From a virus: a DNA stretch of 24,839 nt. Below the pieces are notes generated by a model. The model saw only the letters and a program-made list of their open reading frames with translations. It had not been told where the DNA came from and searched no databases. The stretch covers positions 1 through 24,839 of the IMG/VR virus record IMGVR_UViG_3300021185_003767, one strand, 5' to 3'. This document shows, one piece after another, positions 13,942-22,389 of the stretch. The first letter of the stretch is position 1. The number at the start of each line of letters is the position of its first letter. A program made the translations under genes and the position numbers.

Positions 13942-16900
13942 TTAACCTATTTTATTCTTTAATTCTAAAATCTCAGATTGTTGGTGTTTAACTGCTTCGA
14001 TTAGTAAAGCTACAATTTTATCATATTTTACAGCTTTATATCCATTTTCACGAGTTGTTACCAATTCTGGTAAAACTGCTTCAATTTCTTGAGCAATAAC
14101 TCCAATATCATTACCTTTGTGAGAATGTACTTCAGAATTTTCAATCCAATCAAAAGTAACACCAGTTATTTCATGAAGTTTACCTAATGGATTATCAATT
14201 GGTTTGATGTTTTCTTTTAATCTCTTATCTGATGATGAATATGCTACGATATCTGCTCCAGCGTGTATTTCACCTGATGTTCCAGATGGGTTAACACCAA
14301 CACCTAAACAATGTGATTTAAGGTGAGAACTAAATACTGATGTACCAGTTCCATTAACTGCTAGTAAACCACTAGATGTTATACTACCAAAGTTTACAGT
14401 AGAATCTGTTTTTACATTTTGGTTACTGTTAGCTAAATATCCCCATTGGGTTGCTGAGATTACATTTGAACCAATTTTTTCTAATTGAGAACCCTCAGCT
14501 TCAGTAAGACCTGAAATCTCAGTAATTTTTGATGCTGCAATTCCACCTGCTAAATGTACATTATCAATAGAACCATCTACATAGTGTTCTGAGTTAATTG
14601 CGTTATCATCGATTTTATCAGAATTTATAACATCATCTGCTAAGTGAGCCCTATCAATAGAAGCATCTGTATAGTGTTCTGAATTAATTGCATTATCAGC
14701 GATTTTAGCTCCATCAATTGCATCTGCAGCAATTTTACCATTAGTAACTTGTAAATCTCCAATATGTGCAGTATCAATACTACCATCTGTATAGTGTTCT
14801 GAATCAATTGCATTATCAGCAATTTTTGAACCATCTACTGCATTTGCACCAATGTGTTCATTATTAACATTACCATCAGCAATTTTAGTTGAATTAATAC
14901 AATCAGCTGCTAAATGTTCAGTATCAATAGAACCATCTGTATAGTGTTCTGAATCAATTGCATTATCAGCTATTTTTGCTCCATTTACTGAATCAGCTGC
15001 TAAATGTACATTATCAATAGAACCATCTACATAGTGTTCTGAATTTATTGAGTTATCAGCAATTTTTGCTCCAGTCACAGAATCTGCTGCTAAGTGAGCA
15101 GTATCAATACCTAAATCTACAAGGTGTTCTGAATCGATTGAGTCATCAGATATGTTTGTACCGTCAATTGCATCTAATCCGATGTAATCGTGTGTAATTG
15201 CTGTACCATTCCATACACCAGTTCCAATTGTACCTAATGTTGTAATATCAGTATTACCAACTCCTACTACGATTCTTTCTTCAGCTCCTAATAGACCTGA
15301 CATCCAGTAATCGTTTGTTTCGTTCCAAATTATTGAAGCATTAGTTGAACTACCTCTTTCTATTGCAATACCACCATTTTGTGTTGGAGTACCAGTCTCA
15401 TCTGAGTTAAGTACTATTTGATTATCACCAATGTTAACAGTATTTGAATTAACACTTGTAGTTGTACCACTAACTGTTAAGTTACCAGTTATTACTGCAT
15501 TTCCACTAACACCTAAATCGTTAGTTACTGTTAAATCATTACCGATTGTTACATCACTTGGTAAACCAATTGTAACTTTAACATCTGTACTATCTTTAGT
15601 TACTGCAGTTTCTATTTCATTTGTAGTTCCTAAGAATTGTAAATCATCAGCGATTAAATCTACATTTTGTGTTGTACTAGCATCATCAATAGTTAATATA
15701 GTTGCAAGACCTGTAAGTCCCGAACCATCACCTACGAATGAACCAGTAATTGTAGAAGTACCTAGAAGGTTACCTATATTATTTGCCGAGATTCTATTAC
15801 TACCAGCAGATATATCATTTGCAAATGCAATTGCATTTCCATCTGAAGATAAAATATTGTTACCAGCTGTTATTTGTATTGGTGCATCTAATTCGATGTT
15901 ACCAGTACCACTTCCATTTGTAAGTGTAATATCACCATTTTCAGTTTGTAGTGTGATTGTATCAGCACCAGTTTCTAAAAGTTTTAGAGATTCACCCGCA
16001 TCAGTTTGTACTGTTAAATCTGTTCCATCTGTTGATAGTACTTGTTGTCCATTAATATATAATGAACCTGATGATAGATAAAGGTCTCTCCAGAATAGTG
16101 TAGTTGAACCTAAATCGTATGTGTTGTGTGCTCCTGGTAGGATATGACCAGTTACAGTTTGTTGTCCTGATGCTAATGTACCAGTTGTAGAAACATTACC
16201 ACTTGTGTTTGCTACTGTAAATGCTCCATCTACATCAATACCACCATCAAGTGATGCAAGTCCCGATGCATCTACTGTACCAGCAATTGTTGTATTTCCA
16301 GCTCCTAATGTACCACTTGTAGAAACGTTACCAGTTGAATCGGCTACTGTAAATGCTCCATCTACATCTATACCTCCATCTAAACTAGCAAGACCAGAAG
16401 AACCTAAAGTTCCAACTGTTGTATTTCCTGCGGATAGTGTACCACTTGTAACAACATTACCAGTTGAATCAGCTACTGTAAATGCTCCATCTACATCAAT
16501 ACCAGCATCTGCTGATAATAATCCACTTGCGTTTATCACACCAAGTGTAGAAGTACCTGTTACACCAAGTGTACCACTTGTTGATACGTTACCAGTTGAA
16601 TCAGCTACTGTAAATGCTCCATCTACATCTACACCACCATCTAAGGAAGCAAGACCAGAAACATTTGTTACTCCAAGTGCTGAAGTACCAGTTACACTTA
16701 CTCCATTATTGAAAGTAGCATCACCATTAAAGTCTGCATCTTGGATAGAACCAGTAAATGAACCAGATAATGAACCTTCAGCATCAGCACTAGTAGTTGT
16801 TCCACTATCATTTACCTCTTCTGATGTAAATTTACCACCAGTAACTTTTAATTTGGTGTTTTTACCATTACCAGAAGTATCTTTAAGTACGATATCTTTT

Positions 16901-17322
16901 ACTATAATAGTATCAACATCATCATTATCATCTAATACTTGTACTTTGTTTTGAGCATCAAGACCGAACTTTTTGTTACCAGTTACTCCGATACCACCAA
17001 TACTAATTGATTTAGCACCAATTGCAGCAGGAGTATTATCAGATTTTTTCTTGAAGCTAAGGCCGTCATTTGATGAACCAACAGAAATACCAATACCACC
17101 TAGATTCAAAGTACTTCCTACTAACCAAAGGTCTTTGTAGGGGTAAGCTTCTGAACCTAAATCGTATGCTCCTGAAGTATCAGGTATCAAGTCTGATTTA
17201 ACTTTTTCAATTTGTAGTGAACCACTAAATGAACCAGAGAATTCTCCTCCATCTGGTAAATTGAAGGTAGCGTTATCAGCGAATGTTAACGAACCTGAAA
17301 TTATGGGACTGTGTAATATCAT
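13942..17322 (-). CDS. Tail fibre with C-terminal S74 intramolecular chaperone
   Basis: A 1126-residue fibre. Residues 1-60 contain SGS motifs and a YDLGS..YP.KDLWL module. Residues about 221-390 hold four copies of a 43-44-residue unit (GLASLDGGVDVDGAFTVADS). A second YDLGSTTLFWRDLYL module lies near 402-416, GDGSGLTG near 531, and a NIGDNQIVLNSDETGTPTQN...NETNDYW module near 630-673. Residues 711-930 are 22 uninterrupted decapeptides. The C-terminus (about 1028-1126) is an S74 domain: SSDKRLKENIKPI, GVIAQEIEAVLPELV and YDKIVALLIEAV. Such domains trimerise the fibre and then cut themselves off; S1031 and K1036 match the Ser-Lys spacing known from endosialidases. AAAGGA precedes the ATG by 9 bases. 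The mature protein would lose about 96 residues. Confidence 0.87.
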   Translation of the reverse strand: MILHSPIISGSLTFADNATFNLPDGGEFSGSFSGSLQIEKVKSDLIPDTSGAYDLGSEAYPYKDLWLVGSTLNLGGIGISVGSSNDGLSFKKKSDNTPAAIGAKSISIGGIGVTGNKKFGLDAQNKVQVLDDNDDVDTIIVKDIVLKDTSGNGKNTKLKVTGGKFTSEEVNDSGTTTSADAEGSLSGSFTGSIQDADFNGDATFNNGVSVTGTSALGVTNVSGLASLDGGVDVDGAFTVADSTGNVSTSGTLGVTGTSTLGVINASGLLSADAGIDVDGAFTVADSTGNVVTSGTLSAGNTTVGTLGSSGLASLDGGIDVDGAFTVADSTGNVSTSGTLGAGNTTIAGTVDASGLASLDGGIDVDGAFTVANTSGNVSTTGTLASGQQTVTGHILPGAHNTYDLGSTTLFWRDLYLSSGSLYINGQQVLSTDGTDLTVQTDAGESLKLLETGADTITLQTENGDITLTNGSGTGNIELDAPIQITAGNNILSSDGNAIAFANDISAGSNRISANNIGNLLGTSTITGSFVGDGSGLTGLATILTIDDASTTQNVDLIADDLQFLGTTNEIETAVTKDSTDVKVTIGLPSDVTIGNDLTVTNDLGVSGNAVITGNLTVSGTTTSVNSNTVNIGDNQIVLNSDETGTPTQNGGIAIERGSSTNASIIWNETNDYWMSGLLGAEERIVVGVGNTDITTLGTIGTGVWNGTAITHDYIGLDAIDGTNISDDSIDSEHLVDLGIDTAHLAADSVTGAKIADNSINSEHYVDGSIDNVHLAADSVNGAKIADNAIDSEHYTDGSIDTEHLAADCINSTKIADGNVNNEHIGANAVDGSKIADNAIDSEHYTDGSIDTAHIGDLQVTNGKIAADAIDGAKIADNAINSEHYTDASIDRAHLADDVINSDKIDDNAINSEHYVDGSIDNVHLAGGIAASKITEISGLTEAEGSQLEKIGSNVISATQWGYLANSNQNVKTDSTVNFGSITSSGLLAVNGTGTSVFSSHLKSHCLGVGVNPSGTSGEIHAGADIVAYSSSDKRLKENIKPIDNPLGKLHEITGVTFDWIENSEVHSHKGNDIGVIAQEIEAVLPELVTTRENGYKAVKYDKIVALLIEAVKHQQSEILELKNKIG
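14533..15192 (-). repeat. Array of 22 tandem decapeptide (30-bp) units in the 1126-aa fibre
   Basis: Residues 711-930 align as 22 consecutive ten-residue units with no insertion. The consensus is xx[HK][ILY]xDxxI[DN]. Examples are SEHYTDGSID, TAHLAADSVT and GAKIADNAID. Most units follow a 3-unit (90-bp) higher-order cycle, SEH / xxH / GAK. The reading frame is kept throughout, so this is a protein structural repeat rather than a noncoding array. Confidence 0.85.
16153..16662 (-). repeat. Four tandem 43-44-residue units in the 1126-aa fibre
   Basis: Residues about 221-390 contain four units sharing SGLASLDGGIDVDGAFTVA followed by a TGNVSTSGTL segment, with starts 44, 43 and 44 residues apart (about 130 bp). 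DNA similarity between copies is high by eye, suggesting duplication by unequal recombination. Confidence 0.75.
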
Positions 17323-17372
17323 TTTTATCTATCCTTTATTTAATTATTTTTATTTTTGTACTATAACTCAAT

Positions 17373-18002
17373 TTATATATCTCCACCATCTAATCCAGCA
17401 ATTGAAGAAGAAGCTGCAGTTCCAGTTACATCTCCTTGTAAAGTAACTTGACCAGAACCACTAAATATTCCATCGAGGTTTAATTTTGTTTTTACTTTTG
17501 CATCGAATCCACTAATGTTATCAGCATCTATCGAACCACTTACTATATGACCACCTTTAGCAACTACTGCAGAACCAGTTGCAGAAGTAGGGAATGTTAT
17601 TTGTACATTATCTGCATCTACTATTCTTACTCCTTGTGGTATAATTTGAAAACTATTTTCATCATATACAGCAACAATTGGACTGTCTGTATCTAAATTG
17701 TGATTAACATTCCATGTTGTTCCTTCAAATGATTGTTGTACAGTTGAGGTTTGTTCTATTGTTAAGTTAGTAAGGCCTGAACCATCTCCTATAAATTCTG
17801 TTGCTGTAACTGAACCAGTTATATTTACTGAACCAGTGTACTCATTTGTTAGAACTGTTCTAATATCATCAACCGAACCACTTCTTCTTAAGAAAACTTT
17901 ACCATCATGAACGTTAATTGCTAATTCTCCAATTGATAAATCGGAGGTAGTTGGAGCACTTCCTGCCGTTGTACTTCTTTTTAATCTAATGATTTGAGCC
18001 AT
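17373..18002 (-). CDS. Short fibre-like protein sharing ends with the 715-aa fibre
   Basis: A 209-residue protein. Its N-terminus (MAQIIRLKRSTTAGSAPTT, then LSIGELAINVHDGKVFLRR) is clearly paralogous to that of the 715-residue protein. A TATEFIGDGSGLTNLTIEQ link follows, then the 'WNVNHNLDTDSPIVAVYD...' block ending VVAKGGHIVSGS, then a FDAKVKTKLNLDGIFSGSGQ segment of the kind repeated in the 1452-residue fibre, and an end at GLDGGDI. It looks like a minimal fibre: attachment segment, one block and a short tail, with no S74 domain. The ATG at 18002 is 5 bases after the end of the 1452-residue gene, with AAGGA 9 bases upstream. It may be an adaptor or short fibre. A remnant of a larger fibre gene is an alternative, though the frame is intact. 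Confidence 0.75.
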   Translation of the reverse strand: MAQIIRLKRSTTAGSAPTTSDLSIGELAINVHDGKVFLRRSGSVDDIRTVLTNEYTGSVNITGSVTATEFIGDGSGLTNLTIEQTSTVQQSFEGTTWNVNHNLDTDSPIVAVYDENSFQIIPQGVRIVDADNVQITFPTSATGSAVVAKGGHIVSGSIDADNISGFDAKVKTKLNLDGIFSGSGQVTLQGDVTGTAASSSIAGLDGGDI

Positions 18003-18007
18003 ATTAT

Positions 18008-21000
18008 TTATTCCTTATTAATTTTTTCTTTTAATTCTTTTACTTCTAAAGATAATTCTTTAATACCTTCAATAAGAAGTGATACAAGTTTATCGTACTT
18101 TACAGATTTATACCCATTTTCTCTAGTATCAACTAATTCTGGTAGTATTTCTTCGATTTCTTGGGCAATAACTCCGTAATCTTTACCTTTATAAATATCT
18201 TGTTTTTTATTATTCCATACAAAACTATACCCTCCAATTGAATTTATTTTTTCAATTGGATTTGAAATTGGAATAATTTCATCTTTTAATCTTCTATCTG
18301 AAGATGCATATGCAACAATATCACCCTTTACAGTTAGATTACCATCCGCTGATAACCTCATCTTTTCTTGTGGAGTTCCCTCTGTACCTGCAAGGGTTTT
18401 GAATACCATGTATGTTTCATCTGGATATGCAGAACCATTATCTTCTTGTTTAACTTCGATAGTTGCAACTGTTCTCGCTAAACTACTATCAAGTGAACCA
18501 AAAGTTATTCTTCCTATACCTTTATTAGTACCCCATCCACTACCATCATAAGAACTGTTTATTTTAACTTCACCACCATGGGTTAAATCATTGTCATTTA
18601 CTTGTATTTTACCAAATATTGGTTCATCGGTTGTTGATAAATCTTGGTCTAAATCACCCAAGTAACTCCATTGAGTGCTACTAATTGTTGTGGAATCTAT
18701 TTTTGCTATTTGAGTTGCTTCATCACTTGATAATGATATACCTTTAATCTTATTTACTGTAACATTATTAGCGTTACCACTAATATCACCACCCATTGAT
18801 ATTTGAGATGAACCTGAAACTAATCCACCATAATTTTGTAATTTAATCCAATTACCACCATGTGCAAAATACCCATGACCAGTTCCATGTACATGAGCGA
18901 ACATACCATGATACGTTGATGCATCTGGTAAATCACCTGTTGTAGAATAAACATTGGCAAATAGAACTTTATTTCCATTCAAATCTAAATCACCATCAGT
19001 ATTAGCTGTAAAGATTTTAGATTCAGTACCAACTTCACCAGCTGACCAGTAATCTTCACTCTCATCCCACATGATTCGAGCATTAGTTGAAGTACCTCTT
19101 TCAATCTCTACTCCTGCATCTTGTGATGGAGTACCACCTTCATCAGAGTTAAGAACGATTATATTATCACCAATGTTAACTGTATTTGAACTTACGCTAG
19201 TTGTAGTTCCATTTACAGTTAAGTTACCTTCTACGATTAAATTATCATCAAATGTTCTATCACCTTCAATAGTTGAACCACTTATAACTCCTTCTGCATC
19301 TAATTTTGTTTTTACAAGTGAATCAGCATATCCAGTCTTTGATGTATTTGATGCTACATCTGTTGCAATATCAATTCCATCTACTGTTCCACTTACTGTT
19401 ATATTTCCTGTTAATAGTAAATTAGAACCACTTAAATCTCCTCTTGCAATAATATTAGCTCCATAAACACTACCAGTTACAGAAGTATTGGATGTATTGG
19501 AAACTAAATCTCCATCTGTATCTACAATCCATGCTTTACCTGCATCCGCAGTTGGTTTAAGTACAATACCTACACCAGAGTTAGTATCAATATATCTCAT
19601 ATCTGCAGCTACATAATCAAAAGATTTTGCAGTACCACTAATATCAAATGAAGTTAGACCTGATATAGATGTTCCATATAATGATACTTGATTACCACTT
19701 CCTAAATCACCAACATTAAAAGTTGAAGTTCCAATTGCAACTAAATCAGTTCCATCAGTTGTAATTGCAGAACCACTTATTACTCCACTTGGTAGTGAAT
19801 CTATAATTTGTGTAGAACCAGTAATTACTCCTTCTGTATTTAATTTTATTTTTACATCAACATCAGTATATTTGTCTAAATCACTAATCTGAGATTCTGT
19901 GATTGTTATTTGTGATGAACCACTTACTACACCATTTGTAGCATTAATTGCTCCATACAATGAAGTTGCGTGTACTTCTGCAAATTTTTGAGAAGATGAA
20001 CCTAAATCGAAATTATTAGTTAATACTGGAAGAAAATCACCTGCTATTTCAGCACCTGCATCAAATGCAGTTACTCCACCACCAAAAGATACAGTATTTT
20101 CAAAAGTTATTACACCAGTTGAAACATTTTGTTTCATACCAGAATCTACAAATTCAGAACCACTTCTGTATGGAAATTTTCCTTCAGTAGAATTTATAAA
20201 TTGAGATGAACCACTTACTACTCCACTTGGTAATTGAGGTGCAATTCCTTGAACTGCAGTTGTAAAATGGTCAGAACCAGTATCTAAAGAAAGTGATACA
20301 TATCCAGCATTTCCACCACCACTTAAACCAAGTGATGCCGAAACACCAGTAATATCTGCTGCTTGAACTACGTTATTAATGTAATCGTAAACTGCTTTTA
20401 CGTTTGGAATTGTTGATGGGTCATCTGCCAAAGATGATGATACGTTATAAAATGCTGCTGAACCTAAAGCCCCACTTGTTGGAAAATGTCCAACTAATGT
20501 ATGTAATGATTGTGAAGTTAAAGAACCACTTGCAAATCCATTTAATAATCTACTATCAACCGATTGTGAGTAGTTTGTTCCTATTATTAAATTATTTATC
20601 TGAGTAGAGCCACTTATAATTCCAGGTGAAATATTAGATATATCGGCATAATTAATTTGAGATGAACCACTAATTAAACCATCTTCATCTAACTTATCTT
20701 TTACATTACCATCGAATGCTACGATGCTATCTGCGTTTACTTGAGATGAACCGGATATCACACCCTCTTCATCCAGTTTATCTTTAACCCTTACATTAGT
20801 ATAATATTTATTTAATCCTTCAGATAAATTACTTGTACTAAATGTACTAAGTGAAATTTGAGTTGAACCTGATATTATACCTTCTTCATCTAGTTTTGAT
20901 TTAACATTTGTATCAAAGTTAGTAATTGTATTTGCATTTACTTGAACTGATGATGATATTACTCCATCTAAATCTAGCTTTGATTTTACATTTGTATCAA

Positions 21001-22366
21001 AGTTAGTAATTGAATCTGCATTTACTTGGATAGAACCACTTACTGTTCCACTTGGTAATTTAGATACTATATTTGAATCTGTTAAAATTTCAGTTTCTCC
21101 ACCAGATATTCCAGCCTTCCAATAATCATTTGTAGCATCCCAAAGTAAAGAACCACTTGTAGTTGAACCACCAGTTGCATCTTTTACATAGATACCACCT
21201 TCTGTTGCAGAACCACCATAGTTAAGTTCTAATATATTATCTCCAATATTAACATTATTAGTAGAAGTATATGTAGTTGTACCATCAACATTCAAATCTC
21301 CACTTATTACTATGTTATTAGAAAATGTTTTATTACCAGCAATAGTTTGGTTACCTGTTGTTTGAACTACCGATGAATAGTTAGTTGTTGAAGTCACATC
21401 AACTTGTACAGAACCGCTAATTACATCATCTGAATCTAGTTTTGATTTTACATTTGTATCAAAGTTTGTTATAGTGTTGGCATTCACCTGCTCTGAACCA
21501 CTTATAGTTCCACTAGGTAAATGTCCTATAACTTGAGCAGAACCACTTATAGTTCCATCTGGTAATTGTCCCGAACCACTAAGTACACCATCTATATCAA
21601 GTTTTCTTTTAACTTCAGATTGTAAACCAGGAATACTAGAAGGGTTTACTTGAAATGAAGATGAAAATATACCACTTCCATCTGTTATTTGTCTTGAGCC
21701 ACTAATTGTTCCACTTGGTAATTGTTCACTTCCACTAATTATTCCACTTGGTAATTGTTCACTTCCACTAATAATACCACCAGGTAGTTGTTCTGAACTA
21801 CTTATAATATTACTTGGAATTGATGATATATCTGAATAAGTTATTTGAGATGAACCACTAATTGAACCATCTGGTAAGAAACTTATCACTTGTATAGAAG
21901 ATGATACTATATTTGTTCCACCTAAAACTTGGTCTGAACCACTTACTATTCCACTTGGTAGGTTTGTTCTTAAATCAATATTATCAATTGAACCACTAAC
22001 TGCATGAAGATTAGCCCATTTTTTCGTAGTAGAACCTAAATCATATGCATTATTTGTTTTTGGAATTAAATCAGAATCTAATTGACCTGATATTGTGATA
22101 TCATCGGTAACACTATCACCTAAGATAATATTTCCACCAATTGTGATATCACCACTAAGGGTAGCATTTGAAGCAGTTAAATCACCACTAAGTGATAAAG
22201 AACCACTATTTATTTCATTTAATTTAACAAGAGTTATAGTAGAAGAACCAGATTTACCGATATGAAGTATATCAGTATCAGTATCATAGAATGGTTCTGA
22301 TAAAAACGGACCTGATGATTCAAAGCTCGTTTTACTTCCTTGTCTAAATTGTAATATTGCTGCCAT
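18008..22366 (-). CDS. Large tail fibre with C-terminal S74 intramolecular chaperone
   Basis: A 1452-residue fibre, the largest gene seen. The N-terminus (MAAILQFRQGSKTSFESSG, then SEPFYDTDTDILHIGKSG) is an attachment-type segment. The next 350 residues contain many 'ISGSxQ' units, including consecutive 11-residue units of LPSGIISGSEQ, and repeated 'NFDTNVKSKLD..GVISGSxQV' blocks. NYGG...WDATNDYW (nt about 21105-21260) and NSDEGGTPSQDAG...WDESEDYW (nt about 19020-19200) modules follow. Near residues 1150-1177 is HGMFAHVHGTGHGYFAHGG, with six His, also present in the next fibre upstream. Residues about 1350-1452 are an S74 domain: SSDRRLKDEIIPI with the S-x4-K spacing, YGVIAQEIEEILPELV, YDKLVSLLIEGI and a helical end. 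It should trimerise and self-cleave. Weak ribosome site (GAAAG). Confidence 0.87.
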   Translation of the reverse strand: MAAILQFRQGSKTSFESSGPFLSEPFYDTDTDILHIGKSGSSTITLVKLNEINSGSLSLSGDLTASNATLSGDITIGGNIILGDSVTDDITISGQLDSDLIPKTNNAYDLGSTTKKWANLHAVSGSIDNIDLRTNLPSGIVSGSDQVLGGTNIVSSSIQVISFLPDGSISGSSQITYSDISSIPSNIISSSEQLPGGIISGSEQLPSGIISGSEQLPSGTISGSRQITDGSGIFSSSFQVNPSSIPGLQSEVKRKLDIDGVLSGSGQLPDGTISGSAQVIGHLPSGTISGSEQVNANTITNFDTNVKSKLDSDDVISGSVQVDVTSTTNYSSVVQTTGNQTIAGNKTFSNNIVISGDLNVDGTTTYTSTNNVNIGDNILELNYGGSATEGGIYVKDATGGSTTSGSLLWDATNDYWKAGISGGETEILTDSNIVSKLPSGTVSGSIQVNADSITNFDTNVKSKLDLDGVISSSVQVNANTITNFDTNVKSKLDEEGIISGSTQISLSTFSTSNLSEGLNKYYTNVRVKDKLDEEGVISGSSQVNADSIVAFDGNVKDKLDEDGLISGSSQINYADISNISPGIISGSTQINNLIIGTNYSQSVDSRLLNGFASGSLTSQSLHTLVGHFPTSGALGSAAFYNVSSSLADDPSTIPNVKAVYDYINNVVQAADITGVSASLGLSGGGNAGYVSLSLDTGSDHFTTAVQGIAPQLPSGVVSGSSQFINSTEGKFPYRSGSEFVDSGMKQNVSTGVITFENTVSFGGGVTAFDAGAEIAGDFLPVLTNNFDLGSSSQKFAEVHATSLYGAINATNGVVSGSSQITITESQISDLDKYTDVDVKIKLNTEGVITGSTQIIDSLPSGVISGSAITTDGTDLVAIGTSTFNVGDLGSGNQVSLYGTSISGLTSFDISGTAKSFDYVAADMRYIDTNSGVGIVLKPTADAGKAWIVDTDGDLVSNTSNTSVTGSVYGANIIARGDLSGSNLLLTGNITVSGTVDGIDIATDVASNTSKTGYADSLVKTKLDAEGVISGSTIEGDRTFDDNLIVEGNLTVNGTTTSVSSNTVNIGDNIIVLNSDEGGTPSQDAGVEIERGTSTNARIMWDESEDYWSAGEVGTESKIFTANTDGDLDLNGNKVLFANVYSTTGDLPDASTYHGMFAHVHGTGHGYFAHGGNWIKLQNYGGLVSGSSQISMGGDISGNANNVTVNKIKGISLSSDEATQIAKIDSTTISSTQWSYLGDLDQDLSTTDEPIFGKIQVNDNDLTHGGEVKINSSYDGSGWGTNKGIGRITFGSLDSSLARTVATIEVKQEDNGSAYPDETYMVFKTLAGTEGTPQEKMRLSADGNLTVKGDIVAYASSDRRLKDEIIPISNPIEKINSIGGYSFVWNNKKQDIYKGKDYGVIAQEIEEILPELVDTRENGYKSVKYDKLVSLLIEGIKELSLEVKELKEKINKE
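18836..18990 (-). repeat. His-rich fibre module, copy 1 (copy 2 at about 22665-22815)
   Basis: Encodes LDLNGNKVLFANVYSTTGDL, then HGMFAHVHGTGHGYFAHGG and NWIKL in the 1452-residue fibre. The fibre at 22390-24839 encodes nearly the same string (LDMNGNKVLFGNVYSTEGDL, HGMFAHVHGTGKGYFAHGG, NWIPL). Long stretches of DNA are identical, so this is a recent duplication or recombinational exchange. Confidence 0.7.
21704..21799 (-). repeat. Tandem 33-bp units encoding LPSGIISGSEQ
   Basis: Three adjacent 11-residue units (SEQLPSGIISG and variants) give a 33-bp direct repeat; the string ccacttggtaattgttcact on the plus strand starts at both 21711 and 21744. Diverged LPSG.ISGS.Q units are scattered elsewhere in the same gene. 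Confidence 0.75.
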
Positions 22367-22389
22367 TTATTAACTTTCAGATTTATAGT

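Noticed and set aside
14533-15192. CRISPR-like array because of regular 30-bp periodicity
   Set aside because: There are no unique spacers, units are contiguous, all lie in one coding frame and no cas gene is present.
16205-16954. Plus-strand open frame with repeated VESATVNAPSTSIPPS units, opposite the 1126-aa fibre
   Set aside because: The repeats are the mirror of the 43-44-residue fibre repeats on the minus strand. The same applies to the open frame at 15431-16081.
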